The notes under the pieces are model-generated. The model saw only the letters and a program-made list of their open reading frames with translations. It ran no database searches and was not told where the DNA came from. A stretch of 64,000 nt of DNA from Neocallimastix lanati (nom. inval.) (taxonomy: Eukaryota > Neocallimastigomycota > Neocallimastigomycetes > Neocallimastigales > Neocallimastigaceae), in NCBI GenBank assembly GCA_016946835.1, contig JACVTC010000008.1:127501-191500 (forward strand), given 5' to 3'. Both the position numbers and the translations under genes were made by a program. This document shows positions 26,777 through 38,489 of this stretch, in pieces (the stretch's first letter is position 1; each line of letters starts with the position of its first letter).

Positions 26777-28075
26777 TTGCTAATTGAATCAATAAATGAA
26801 CCATATAATATAGATAATAATGAAAAATCTGTAAACATAATTGAAAGAAATATAGAAAGTAATGAAACAGTGGAATGGTATTATGATAGTGGAGCTTACG
26901 AACATGTAACTAATGATAAAAACCTTTTGAAAGATTATAAAGAAGATTTTGTACAACTAAGATGTGCAAACAATACTACTTTAGACTTTGAAGGATATGG
27001 TAGTAGTGAATTTACTATAAACAACTACCATATAAAATTAAACAAAGTGTTATATTCAAAAAAAAGGCACATAAAAACTTGATAAGTGCCATCGAATTCG
27101 CAAAAAATAGGTATAACATTCGTTATTGAGCCAATAAATCAAGAAAAAGTAAAATTGACTATATCTGACGGTGATAAAAATGTTATCAGAACGTTTCTAT
27201 CAACTGATTTTTAATCAATTTAAAATAAACACAAAAAGTATAATAAATAATCAAAATATATTGTATCATTAGATGGATTTAGGACAAAAACAGCCTAGAA
27301 ATATGGCACAGAAGAATGGGCCATCAATATATAAGAAATATTTCTAAACATTTAGAATTACACGAGATCCCAAAATGTAAAGAATGTAAAGTAGTAAAAA
27401 TGAAGCATTTCCTACATAATGGGAACAATCCTAAATCAAACAAGATACTTTGAAGTTATACACTCTGACATTTCGGGGCCATATAACAGTTCTATTAATG
27501 ACAAAAAATATTTTATAACTTTCTTGGACGAATATTCGTGGAAAGTTTGGCTCTTCACTTTAAAATCTAAAGCTGAAGCGCCAGACAATATAATTGATTT
27601 TCTAAAATACCTTAACAATCAATTTGAAAATTATAAAGTTAAAATATTTAAAATCGATGGTGGTAAAGAATATAAACATAAGAAAATAAGAAGATATTGT
27701 AAAGATAATGGAATTGAAAAATCATTCTCTTCACCATATTGTCAAGAAAATAATGGAAAAGCCGAAAGGATAAAATCAAACAATAAAAAACACAGCTAAA
27801 ACTTTATTATTTTGGGCAAAATTATCTGAAAATTTCTGGGAATATGCAGTCAGACATGCGGCTTATTTGTATAATATGATTCCTCATGAAGGAAATAATA
27901 ATTTAATACCTGATGAAGTCATATCAGGAAAAAGTATTTCTTTAAAACACTTAAGAAGAACTTTTGGATGTAAATTTTATTATATTGATAATATGGAAAA
28001 CAAATTCAATTTCACTCCAAAAGCAAAGGAAGGAAATATTTCTTGGTTTCAGCAAGAAAAATTACTCATATAGGA
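26777..28075 (+). pseudogene. copia protease and integrase, broken frame
   Basis: Aspartic protease: EWYYDSGAYEHVTNDKN, with the catalytic D-S-G, at about 26873-26923. Integrase zinc-binding part: IWHRRMGHQYIRN followed by KCKECK (the HHCC motif), about 27299-27395. Catalytic core: VIHSDISGPYNSSINDKKYF (first Asp), KIDGGKEYKHKK (second Asp) and SPYCQENNGKAERI (Glu), 27450-27775. The three acidic residues of the DDE triad are present. A frameshift near 27780 and another after 28073 separate the integrase C-terminal part (LRRTFGCKFYYID). In-frame stops near 27082 and 27215 divide protease from integrase. Confidence 0.85.
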
Positions 28076-28175
28076 TTATGGACATAAAAAAAAAAACAAA
28101 AGAATACACCATGTCAGAGAAGTAGAATGTTTAGAGGAATGTCCAGCAAACTATATATATGAGAAAGAAGGATTT

Positions 28176-29036
28176 GTGGACCCATATTTCTCTTTTACAA
28201 AAATTGATAATAATATAGTAAATAATAATAATAATGAAAATAATCATATTATAAATGAAAATATAATTAATAATACAGAAAACATAAATAATGTTCTAAA
28301 CAATGAAAATAATAATTTAAATGAAAACAATAATAATATTGATTTTAATAACATTATTGTAAACGATAATTTAAATAATATAAACATGGATAACGAGGAT
28401 GATAAAATAGAAGCGGAAAATAATTTACATGATAACAACACGAAAATAATTATTAATACTTTAGATAATATGAATAATAATAAAAATATAGATAAAGGTA
28501 AAGAAAATATGGTTTATAATATTAACAACGACGATATAATTAATTTAAACAATAAAAATAACAAAATTAAAACCATAACCTTAGAAAAGGAAGCAAAAAC
28601 AAATAAACTATTGGATTTTAATAAAACAAATAACACACATAACAATAAATATAATATTACTTTAGAACAAAATAATTTATACGCAAAAAATAATGTTAAT
28701 TCAAATGTAATTTCTGAGGTAAATAATGAAATTTCAACTAATGTAAAACATAGTAACAATAATATAGTTCGTATAAATAAAAATTATAATAAACAAAATA
28801 CTAACACAGTACTGGAAAACCAAAATATAATTCAAAATGTCAATAACAATTCTTTAAATAATAATAATGATTATATATTTACCAATATCCATGTAAACAA
28901 TAAAAATAATTTGAATCATTCTTTAAAAAACATGGTAAATAATTCTTACATTGAAAAAGGTGAATGCAGTTATTCTTATAAAAATAAACATAATTGGGCA
29001 GAAAAAGGAAAAGATATTATTAAAACTATTTTTTAA
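28176..29036 (+). CDS. Asn-rich C-terminal segment of the copia polyprotein
   Basis: 286 codons, over 40 percent Asn, with Ile, Lys, Asp and Leu; the Asn codons are nearly all AAT or AAC. It follows the integrase directly (WVDPYFSFTKI-like entry) and occupies the place of the integrase-RT linker in copia elements. It ends KNKHNWAEKGKDIIKTIF and a TAA, where RT should begin. It shows no domain and is open despite the damage upstream. It might be a linker kept open by composition rather than selection. Confidence 0.6.
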   Translation: MDPYFSFTKIDNNIVNNNNNENNHIINENIINNTENINNVLNNENNNLNENNNNIDFNNIIVNDNLNNINMDNEDDKIEAENNLHDNNTKIIINTLDNMNNNKNIDKGKENMVYNINNDDIINLNNKNNKIKTITLEKEAKTNKLLDFNKTNNTHNNKYNITLEQNNLYAKNNVNSNVISEVNNEISTNVKHSNNNIVRINKNYNKQNTNTVLENQNIIQNVNNNSLNNNNDYIFTNIHVNNKNNLNHSLKNMVNNSYIEKGECSYSYKNKHNWAEKGKDIIKTIF

Positions 29037-29040
29037 TTAA

Positions 29041-29240
29041 AGTACATGTATTAATATAAGATATAATATAGTGTAACATTACATAAACGTATTTCTTTTA
29101 TTGCTATACGCCACATAATAATGTAATAGTATAGCATACTATTACATTATTAATTATATATAACACTAATATTAAATATATTTAAATTATTTATTTTATT
29201 TTACTTTATTATTTAACTATATTAAACTTTATTTCTAACA
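29041..29240 (-). repeat. 3' LTR (part) of the second copia element
   Basis: The minus strand reads TTTAGGAGGAA (29251-29241, polypurine tract) then TGTTAGAAATAAAG from 29240. This is the same arrangement as at 20.87 kb but with a different LTR sequence. It runs toward the end of the plus-strand element, so the LTR's outer edge is at or beyond 29041. It contains a strong hairpin (29116-29152). Confidence 0.65.
29116..29152. repeat. Perfect 17-bp inverted repeat with 3-nt loop
   Basis: Arms 29116-29132 and 29136-29152 pair at all 17 positions around the loop AGC (core AGTATAGCATACT). It lies inside the presumed LTR. Confidence 0.9.
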
Positions 29241-29296
29241 TTCCTCCTAAAGTTTAATATTTTAAACTTTCGTTAATAAAGAATTTCTAAATTTTG

Positions 29297-29600
29297 TCAT
29301 TTAAAGAACCATTCAAAATATTTGGTAAAACCATCAGCTAAATTATTTTCGGATTTAATATATTCAAGTTTTATTGTATTAGTTTTAACTAGTTCTTTTA
29401 CTTTATGATATCTAAGATCTATATGTCTTGATCTAGGATTTAGAGTTTCATTTTTAAGCATTAAATATAGTAGCTTGATTATCAATATTAATTATTATAT
29501 CTTTATAATTTAAATTTAATTCTTTAAATAAATTTTTATACCATAAACATTCTTTTGCACATTCTACCAAGCTGTAGTACTCACTTTCGGCAGTAGATAA
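29297..29600 (-). pseudogene. copia RNase H C-terminal stub
   Basis: Near 29600-29540 the strand reads a decayed LQHCISLSTAESEYYSLVEC-like stretch. Then comes NPRSRHIDLRYHKVKELVKT (29440-29380) and YIKSENNLADGFTKYFEWF near 29300. The last motif is the hallmark end of copia RNase H (LADGFTK). The same words recur in the element at 53.8-55.6 kb. Confidence 0.8.
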
Positions 29601-30382
29601 GGATATACAGTGTTGTAATTTTGAAAACCAACTTGTAGGTTCGCTTCCTATAATTTAAAGGCAAATAATAAAAATTTTCACTTTTATTTTTATATTGGTC
29701 GTTTTGAAAATTTAATTTATTATTTGGGTTTAAATTATATTGATTAATATTATTAATTTTTATAGATTGATCCGGATAAATTAAATTTTTATTTAAATTA
29801 TTTTGATCCAAATTATTTAAATTAATAAGTGATATACAACTCAAAAGTTCGATGTACTTTTATTGGGATTTATTTATTAAATTTATTAATTTATTATTTA
29901 TTTATTTATTTATTTAATTTTATATAAAAACTACATATAATTAAAAAGACTATTTAACAAATTTCTTATACTTTTAATTACAAACTAACTTAACATAATA
30001 TAACTTTTAATCTTAACTAGACTTAATAAAACAACTTCACGACAGCGACTTCTCTTAATTCCGAGAAATGCTTTATTTTTATGTTATTTAGTTATAATTA
30101 AACTATTTAATTAATTGTTCTTGTGATTAAAATAAACTATTAATAATTATTATTTAAGGAAATATTTAATAACTATATAAATATAAATATAAATAAAAAG
30201 AATATAATTAAAACATTGATTTATGCTATAAAATTTATTATTAATTATAAATATAATTAATATATAGAAATCAAGCCACATATTAAAATTGTTGTAAAAT
30301 CATTAGATTTAAATTTGATTTATGACATTAATTTATGTTTGAATAATAAAAACTATTTTATATTAATGAAGGTTTGAATATT
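29601..30382. other. RT-position gap in the minus-strand copia
   Basis: Where RT should lie there is mostly AT-rich filler. It includes an Asn/Leu-rich minus frame (29844-29650, NLNNLDQNNLNKNLIYPDQS...) and (ATTT)n near 29890-29915. No YVDD box or other RT motif is found. Confidence 0.6.
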
Positions 30383-30673
30383 TCATTTTATATCATTAGT
30401 ATATTCAAAATTATTTTTATTATAATTAATATTCTCTATATTATCATTAATAAAATTATTATTATTATTATTATTATTATTGATATTATTATTATTATTA
30501 TTGATATTATTATTATTATTATTGATATTATTATTGATATTATTATTATTATTATTATTATTATTGATATTATTGATATTATTATTATTATTATTATTAT
30601 TGATATTATTATTATTATTATTATTGATATTATTATTATTATTATAGTCCTCTGAAAGATTATCATTATTCAT
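30383..30673 (-). pseudogene. Asn-rich integrase-RT linker of the minus-strand copia
   Basis: Begins NNDNLSEDYNNNNN and consists of runs of 3-9 Asn separated by single Ile residues (AAT repeats with AATATC interruptions), ending ENINYNKNNFEYTNDIK. It sits directly after the integrase C-terminal part, the same position as in the elements at 22 and 28 kb. Confidence 0.75.
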
Positions 30674-31670
30674 ACTTCCCCCGATTTCGTTATAGGGTAA
30701 AAAATTGTAAATATCAGAAAGAGATGAAGGTGCAGATATATTAGCAGGATAATCTTCAAAGAATACAAACGGCTTTTGAAAGTAATAATTTTATTATTAC
30801 TTGGATCATAACTACGATAAGCAGATGGATTAATATCATATCCAAGAAAAATTCCTGAAAAAGTAGAGTTTGCAAACTTTATCTCTAAATTGTTTTGGAA
30901 TAAAGTAAAAAGCTTGACAACCAAAGACTCTTAGTTTGGAGTAATCGACCTTTTTCTTATATATAAAAAACCTCAAAGGGCACTTTATTATTATTATCTT
31001 TATGAGGGAGTCTATTATGAATATAATTAGCGGTATCAACAGCAATCCTCCCAAAAATTATGGTGAAGTTGTGCATCTTGTAACAGAGCACAAGCGGGAG
31101 AATATTAAGGTTTGTTGAAACCTTTCAACCTTTCCGTTTTGTTGAGGATTATAAGGAATACTTATATAAATGTACAATTCGATTATCCTCACAGAAATTA
31201 TAGAAGTGGATATTGTTATATTCAGTACCGTTGTCTGTTTTAAAATATTTAATATTTTTATTAAAAATATTCTTAATTCTTTTGTACCATTTGATGAAGG
31301 TACTAAATACTTCAGATTTATTTTTTTAATAAAGAAAAACCCATCCATATCTATCTTGAATAATCATCAAGAATTGTAAAGAAATATTTATTTCCATGAA
31401 TAGAGGTATCCGCGCTATATACCGTATCCATGGGTATAAGTTCAAATATTTCAGAACTTTTTATTATTTGATGGATGGTAAGGGAAATTCTTAAGCTTAG
31501 AACATGAACAAACTTTAACATTTTTCATTAATTTTTTAATGTCTTTAAGTTTGTTTTTAATATTATTAATATTAAAGTGACCTAAACGGCGATGCCAAAG
31601 GTCATAATTTTCATTATTAGTATTATTTTTATTGTCTAAGCTATCACCTATTATTATTATTTGATTCAAA
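30670..31670 (-). pseudogene. copia integrase, broken
   Basis: The pre-integrase motif is NYDLWHRRLGHFNINNIKNK (31610-31550), with VCSCSKLKNFPYH in place of the usual C-x2-C. Late core: SIPYNPQQNGKVERFQQTL (31185-31120), with the catalytic Glu. After that come DYSKLRVFGCQAFYFIPKQF (30945-30890) and FLGYDINPSAYRSYDPSNNK (30850-30790), typical of the region between integrase core and linker. Several frameshifts are needed to link these pieces. Confidence 0.82.
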
Positions 31671-31789
31671 GTTAGGTTTATTTTTAAAAGACCATATCTT
31701 ATATGTTTTTGATTTATTAGAAGATCCGGTGCATATTCTATTTCCCTTATTATTATTATATAGTAACAAGATTTTTTTTTATTTTGTTT

Positions 31790-32965
31790 CCTATAAAATA
31801 TTTATTTTATAATTAGAAATACATAAATTTTCAATGGATAATAAACTTTTTTTGAATTCTGGAATATATAGTACTACTTTAAATTTAATTTTATTTTTTT
31901 CATTTATATAACCTATAAATGTACCTATATATTTTGATTCAACAAAACTACCATCTGCAAAATATACTTTTTCTTTATGTTCTTTTATATTGCTAAGGCA
32001 GTTTTTGTTATGAGTCATGTTATAAGAAGCCCCAGAATCCAAGGTCCATTGAATGATTATGTTATCATTATTTACGTTGAGTCTGTTTTCTTGTTCGTTG
32101 CTATCAGAAGTATAATAATTCCAAATTAATATTTGGAGATATTTTTTTCTTTTATATCGCCTCAGGCTTATTATTAATTGAGGCAGTATTAGCAACGTTG
32201 TTATCTTCTTGATAATTAAAATCTTGATCTAATGCATTATTTATAAATACATCTTGGTAGTCATAATCATTTGTTCTTACATTATTTTGCTTGAGCATTA
32301 TTTGAATAATTTTGTTTAATTTTTTTCATGTATATTTCTTATTTCTGTTTTTATTTTTATTTTTATTCCTATATTTACACGTATTAGCTTTATGCCTTAA
32401 CTTGTGGCAGATATAACATCTTGGAAGGCTTTTCTTGTTTTTTGTAATTTCTATTATTATTATTATTTTTGTTATTATTAAGTCCATTGGGATTGGAATA
32501 TAAACTAACTGGTTGAAATTCTTGATTGTTTTTGTAAGATTTTGATTCTTTTTAATTCCTTTAATCGGTTTACCGTCTTTATTGTCATTTCACTACATTC
32601 GTCCCAATTCCTTTCGTAACTTAATGTCCTAGTTCTAATTGCGATTTCCTGAGGTAAAGAGTTGTATAGGTAGTTAATTTTTATCTCTAGACGGTACTTC
32701 CTTATTTAAGCTCGATAATTCATTAAATATATTTTATTCATATAAGATATATGCATAGAAATAGATGATTTATTTTCATCAAAAAAAAAGTAATTTATTT
32801 AATTCATTTTTGTAAATACTCGATTCTTTGTTGTGAAGAAAATAGAATTAGTTTGGTCAATAGTTTTAAATATACTATAGGCATTATTATAGATGAAATC
32901 TAAAATTTTCTTAATTTCATCTGATATACTATTATAAATTATTATTTTTGTATCATTTATCATCC
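31790..32965 (-). pseudogene. copia Gag and protease, broken
   Basis: Gag fragments read IYSISDEIKKILDFIYNNAY, then YNSLPQEIAIRTRTLSYERN near 32670-32600. The zinc knuckle CYICHKLRHKANTC (C-x2-C-x4-H-x4-C) is near 32420-32375. Protease IIQWTLDSGASYNMTHNKN, with an intact D-S-G-A, is near 32065-32005, followed by VVLYIPEFKKSLLSI. The protease segment is open for 134 codons (32195-31791). Confidence 0.82.
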
Positions 32966-34509
32966 TTCTCAATCACCAAATAAGCTATGCTATGATAGCG
33001 ATGATCCGCATCGATCGCTGATATATTGATTAATGATCCTGACCTGATATATCATCCAATGAACTATACCTACTAAAAAAAAAAAAAAAAAAAATATTGT
33101 AATAGTTGGATAATCGGAATAGAATCACTGGATTTAATCATACCATCTATTAGGAAATAGGATTATTAATATTAAGTGATATAGAATTCATAGATTATAA
33201 TTTTAATAAAATAAATATATTGATAGTATATATACTGGGGTATGTAGCGTATAGGGGTAGTTAACTCCTCTATCCATAGATATTATTATCACCCTAGGTA
33301 CTCTATATACTAGTATAGCTATTGTAGCTGTGATCGATTATTAATTATTATTAATATTCGTATATATTAATAATTTCGCCATCATTATAGTGACTATATA
33401 TTAACTTATATAATAATGATTTCAAGTTTAGAATTTTATTATTTATTATTTATCGTCAATATCTATCTATCTCTCGTTCTTATTTATTTAGAATTTTTTT
33501 TTTTTTTAGTTAGATTTTTATTTTAATTTTGTTAATCTTATCTCTTAACTTATTTAATTGGATATATACAGGAATATCCTTATAGATATCGAGATATATA
33601 GATAGGTACCCTATGAGATACTAGGTATTATACATAGATATAGTATATAGCATAGAGGACGAGTAGTATTATAACCTAGGATATAGTGGTAGTGAACTAT
33701 TATCCAATTATGAATAATCAAGATTCGATTTATATATTTAGTTATTTATTTAATTTTTATTACAGTATATTGAAGGTATTGTAATATTGATGGTATATAG
33801 TATAATAAAAAGAACCTAGTGATAGATATTAGGACTTGGACTTAGTATGAGTAGTTTAGCAACTATTACCTATATTAATCAGTCCATCATCGGAGAATAG
33901 TATAGGGAGAATGACTGAATGGAGTGTTATTAGTTAGGATCCTTGCATCATTAAATTATAAATTAATTAAACAATGAATTACTACTATTGAAGTTAATTG
34001 AATAATTATATCCAATGATAATAGATAGCATAATTCACTATATTCACTGATTAACTGCAATATATACATATACCAATTGAATTTCGAATAGCCTATATAT
34101 ATTATAGTTGGATAAGTTACTAGGTATAGTTAACTACTGATGATAATTTATCCAATTTATTATTAGATATTAGTATTATCTTAATCGTATTTACTATACT
34201 TACTTTATTACTATTACTTATTATCTATTATTTAATTTATCATTGGATTATTGACTGACCATTTTAATCTGATGCTATTTAGGGATATCTGGATATCCTG
34301 GGGAAGATGATATGTAGTGATAAATAGAAGGACAGTAGCTATAGCTATAACCTAGGATATATCAATAGTTAATATACCTATCAGGATATACTCAAATCAA
34401 TAATGAGCCTCTTAATCCGCTAAGCAGTTAGAATATACTCAGCAATAGAAGTACATCTTAAATGATAATCAATTATTTATTATATTATATTTTTATTAAT
34501 AAATGTCAT
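32966..34509. other. Non-coding block of distinct, less AT-rich composition
   Basis: About 32980-34460 is AT-rich but with many GATA, TAGG and CTAG words, and no poly-A/T longer than about 20. AACCTAGGATATA occurs twice (near 33671 and 34349). No frame of note. By position it could be the 5' LTR/leader of the minus-strand copia element, or another decayed repeat. Confidence 0.4.
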
Positions 34510-34615
34510 TTCCTTTTTTTTTAAAAAATATAAATTATATTATTTCTTTTTATGTTGTTATAAGTATATATATACTGTGTAATGTTATAATCTACATAAA
34601 ATTGGTGTAAATCTT
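34510..34615 (-). repeat. LTR fragment, copy B
   Basis: On the minus strand it shares GATTTACAC, then ACATTA..., then a 35-base identical stretch (34514-34548 matches 20761-20795) with the LTR at 20758-20867. No copia body is attached, so it looks like a solo or orphan LTR. Confidence 0.65.
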
Positions 34616-34864
34616 AATAAATAATAATAACAATATTATTATTAATAAATATATAAACTCGTTATTATTAAAAAAAAAAAACTTTTTTATTTATTAATTA
34701 TTTAAATAAAATAATTAAAACTTTGATATATTCCTTTATTCAATATTATATTCTATTTATTATAAATAAATATAAATATAAATATTGTATATAAAAAATA
34801 TATTTTATACATATATAAATAAAAAAATGATAAAACTAAAACGTTAATAGTTACGATACAATCA

Positions 34865-34897
<33 letters not shown>

Positions 34898-35234
34898 AGA
34901 TGGTAACATTTTAGATATTAAATATGTACAGAAGTTTTAATTAATTAGATTCCACCTTTCGATATTAATACTGTAACCTAAACCTATATAGTACATTAGC
35001 ACCTACATAGCAACATAAACATCATTATTTAAAATATATATAAATATATATTTATATAAATAATGATTTATACGAAATTATATACAATAATATCTATGAG
35101 ATTATATTATATTATTTAAATTATAAGTTTAATAAAATGTTTTCATTTTTAAGATAAAAAAAAAAAATAAAAATAAATAATTAATTATATTATAGAATTA
35201 TTATTATGAAAATCATTAAATATATATGAACGTA

Positions 35235-35265
<31 letters not shown>

Positions 35266-36248
35266 ATTTTTTCTTTTAACATAGATAATTTATTAAATCA
35301 AAATCATTTTAACACTATTTTCCTTCTCTCCCCCCAAAAAAATATTAGTTTTTTTCTGAACAAGAGAAGCATTATAAAAATTAAAAGTTCAGAATTTCAT
35401 ACCAACTAGTCAGTTTAATTAAGTCATGAATATGGTTATATTATATAAATAGATAAATTTTAAATTTTAAATTTATTTATTTATTTGTTTATTTATTTTT
35501 TTATTTTTTTATTTATATTGATTTTGTAATATTAGTTAAAGTTTATTATTAACTATTAATAAATTATTATTATTTATTTATTATTTATTTATTATATATT
35601 ATTCAATTATTTATTATTTAATATTTTATTCTATTCATTTATTTATTTTTACCTATTACTATTTTTTTTTTTTTTTTAATATAAATATAGAAGATATTTT
35701 ATATTTATCTATTACATAAAATGGTATCTTTGGATTACTTATTATAAGGATTTTATAATTTTTAATTTATATATATTAAAAAAAAAAAATAAAAAAAAAA
35801 AAAATTAAAAAATATTATCCTGTAGATGAACCAAAAGAATTAAAATAATCAAATAAACATTTATATATAATTCAAATATAAAATTTGGTTAATAATTAAT
35901 AGACTAATTAATATAATAATTATTGTTAAACTTTTCAGTTATTGTATTTAATTTCATTGTACATTATACTACATTATTAACAGTAAAAATATTTTTATTT
36001 GATAGTGTAATGGAGAGTAAGGTTAAATGACACCAAATAATGTTATATAAAAATGATTATAAAAAAACAAATGATGAACAAATGAATTTGGTCTTTCTTA
36101 ATGTAAAAAAAGTAATAAAATAAATAAATAAATAAACACATAATAAAATATAAATACTTTTTTTTCTGATTAAAAGTGTTATATTTAACAATAATAATGA
36201 ATATATTAATAAAAAAATATATTTTTTTTCTTGGTCATCAAATAAAAT
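34616..36248. other. AT-rich desert
   Basis: Homopolymers (poly-T 35229-35260), (TTTA)n patches and a C-rich patch CTTCTCTCCCCCC near 35322. No gene or element is recognised. Confidence 0.5.
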
Positions 36249-36645
36249 GAAAAATGAATAATTAAAAATGAATAATTAAAAATGAAAAATGAATAATTAA
36301 AAATGAAAAATGAATAATTAAAAATGAAAAATGAATAATTAAAAATGAAAAATGAATAATTAAAAATGAAAAATGAATAATTAAAAATGAAAAATGAATA
36401 ATTAAAAATGAAAAATGAATAATTAAAAATGAAAAATGAATAATTAAAAATGAAAAATGAATAATTAAAAATGAAAAATGAATAATTAAAAATGAAAAAT
36501 GAATAATTAAAAATGAAAAATGAATAATTAAAAATGAAAAATGAATAATTAAAAATGAAAAATGAATAATTAAAAATGAAAAATGAATAATTAAAAATGA
36601 AAAATGAATAATTAAAAATGAAAAATGAATAATTAAAAATGAAAT
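36249..36645. repeat. 21-bp tandem repeat, about 18 perfect copies
   Basis: The unit AAAAATGAAAAATGAATAATT repeats almost without a mismatch. Because 21 is divisible by three, a minus frame stays open with a seven-residue unit (LIIHFSF). I treat this as a by-product, not a gene. Confidence 0.95.
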
Positions 36646-37285
36646 ATTGGCTACCATATATAAAAATATATATATATATAAAAATATATATATTTTATTT
36701 TATTATTTTTTTTTTTAATTTTCCTTTTTTTAATTAATATTTTTTTTTTTTTGGTATAAAATGTTAATAATATATTAAATATATAATTATAACTATTTAA
36801 TTATTTAAATGACTAAAACACATCCATTGATTCTATTAATTATATTTTATCTTTTATTATAAACACGAACCAAATAAAATGAATAATATGATGTATATAT
36901 CAACCATTAATTGAATAACCTATAAAATAATAATTATTAATAATTTAACCATTATTAATGCATTCTTCAATATTAAATATATATTTTTTTATTATATATA
37001 ATTTCAGTTACTATTAATCATATTCACATTTACTTTAAAATGATAAATTTTTTTATATTTCTTATTTTTTTTTTTAATCCCTTTTCTTCACTTTTTCCTT
37101 TTTTTTTTTTATTAAATAAAACTTTTTAATGAGTAAATTAAAAAAAATAAAAAAATAAAATAAAAATAAAAATAAGAAATATTTTATTATTTATTTTATT
37201 TTATTTTATTCAATCTATACTTTATAATAATTTATTTAATATTATTATTAATATTATTATTAATATTAATATTTCTACTATTTAT
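36646..37285. other. AT-rich desert
   Basis: TA repeats near 36660-36692, poly-T runs and ATT/AAT words. No coding or RNA signal. Confidence 0.5.
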
Positions 37286-37295
37286 TTTATTTTTA

Positions 37296-37326
<31 letters not shown>

Positions 37327-37392
37327 ATTTTTATTTTTATTTTTATTTTTATTTTTATTTTTATTTTTATTTTTATTTTTTATTTTTATTTT
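37286..37392. repeat. (ATTTTT)n microsatellite
   Basis: A hexanucleotide array of about 17 copies with a few single-T variants. It is the same unit as the much longer array at 61390-61772. Confidence 0.9.
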
Positions 37393-37499
37393 TTTTTTTG
37401 TTTTATATTTAAAATTTATTCTTTTTCAGCCAATAAAATTTAAGCATCAAAATTTATTTAATAAATTGTTTTTGTGTAACTTCAAAATGACTATAAAAA

Positions 37500-37712
37500 A
37501 ATATTTTTCATTGATTGAAATAATATATGTAAAAATTGAAATAATATATAGAAATAATATATGTAAAAATTGACATAATATATATAAAAATTTAAATAAT
37601 ATATAGAAATAATATATGTAAAAATTGAAATAATATATAGAAATAATATATATAAAAATTGACATAATATATATAAAAATTGAAATAATATATAGAAATA
37701 ATATATGTAAAA
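37500..37712. repeat. AT minisatellite (GAAATAATATATGTAAAAATT)
   Basis: Irregular copies alternate GAAATAATATATAGAAATAA and TATATGTAAAAATTGAAATA. Two variants (GAAATAA/GACATAA) are interspersed. Confidence 0.8.
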
Positions 37713-37785
37713 ATTTTTTTTTTTTTTTATAAATTTAAAATTTTTAATTAAAATTTCTGTTATTAATAAAAACTTTTTTTGTTAA

Positions 37786-37970
37786 TTCTATAATTAAGAA
37801 TATATTCAATCTTTCTTAATTCTATAATTAAGAATATATTCAATCTTTCTTAATTCTATAATTAAGAATATATTCAATCTTTCTTAATTCTATAATTAAG
37901 AATATATTCAATCTTTCTTAATTCTATAATTAAAATATATTCAATCTTTCTTAATTCTATAATTAAAAGG
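37786..37970. repeat. 34-bp tandem repeat with internal palindrome, about 5.5 copies
   Basis: The unit reads TTCTTAATTCTATAATTAAG then AATATATTCAATCT. Its first part is self-complementary (TTCTTAATT..AATTAAGAA), so each copy can form a hairpin. Later copies lose one base pair of the stem. Confidence 0.92.
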
Positions 37971-38489
37971 TCTTCATCCACACTCTTCATTTTAACTTTT
38001 AATTATAGAATTAAATCACCTTTTGAGATTGATATAATTCTAAATAAAAAAAGATTCTTTAAGTTATTGTTAATAGAAATTTATATATGAAATAAAATAA
38101 ATTTTTGTAAAAATTATCATACTTCCTCCCAGAACCGATATCTCCACCAAATTTGATAAGGTTCAGTTAAGAAATTAACTTTAGTCACTTAAAGAAAGGC
38201 TTTTTAAGTATAGTTTTCTTTTTATTGATCTTTTTATTTATTTATTTATTTGTAATATTTATGAACTATTTTAGCTCCCTGAGCAAATGAACTATTTTTG
38301 TACTTATTTATACTTTTATCTTAATTATAAATTTTATATTATTATTATAAGATATGATGTTTACTATGAAATATATAAATTATATTAAGGAGTAAACGTC
38401 AAGGTGTTATAATAATATTCTCTTAATAAAATTCCTATTCTTAATAAATGTTTTAAAAATTATTTAAAAGTAATCATAAAAGAAATCAT
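37971..38489. other. Non-coding stretch with an orphan purine-rich motif
   Basis: Near 38108-38150 the minus strand reads GGTGGAGATATCGGTTCTGG followed by GAGGAAG. This resembles the polypurine tract/LTR junctions elsewhere, but no element body is attached. The rest is AT-rich. Confidence 0.35.

Larger units (their letters stand above)
25679..29036 (+). mobile_element. Ty1/copia element, gag to integrase plus Asn-rich linker; no RT
   Basis: A plus-strand element with recognisable Gag, zinc knuckle, protease, integrase and a long Asn-rich tail that ends in a stop at 29036. Reverse transcriptase and RNase H are absent on this strand. A second copia element in the opposite direction begins right after (29041-32965). 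Only a few frameshifts separate the pieces, so it is less decayed than the copies at 7.4 and 21 kb. Confidence 0.85.
29241..32965 (-). mobile_element. Ty1/copia element (minus), gag to integrase and RNase H stub; RT largely missing
   Basis: Read right to left: Gag from about 32962 (INDTKIIIYSISDEIKKIL), a zinc knuckle near 32420, protease near 32060, integrase 31670-30670, an Asn-rich linker 30673-30383, an AT desert 30370-29900, then a C-terminal RNase H piece 29600-29297. The polypurine tract and LTR follow at 29241/29240. Almost no RT can be read. The element faces the plus-strand copia at 25.7-29.0 kb tail to tail. Confidence 0.82.

Noticed and set aside
30374-30655. Poly-Ile plus-strand frame opposite the Asn linker
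   Set aside because: Antisense shadow of AAT repeats; the minus strand continues the copia integrase.
36262-36657. 131-codon minus-strand frame of LIIHFSF repeats
   Set aside because: Product of a 21-bp tandem repeat; no codon-level signs of selection.
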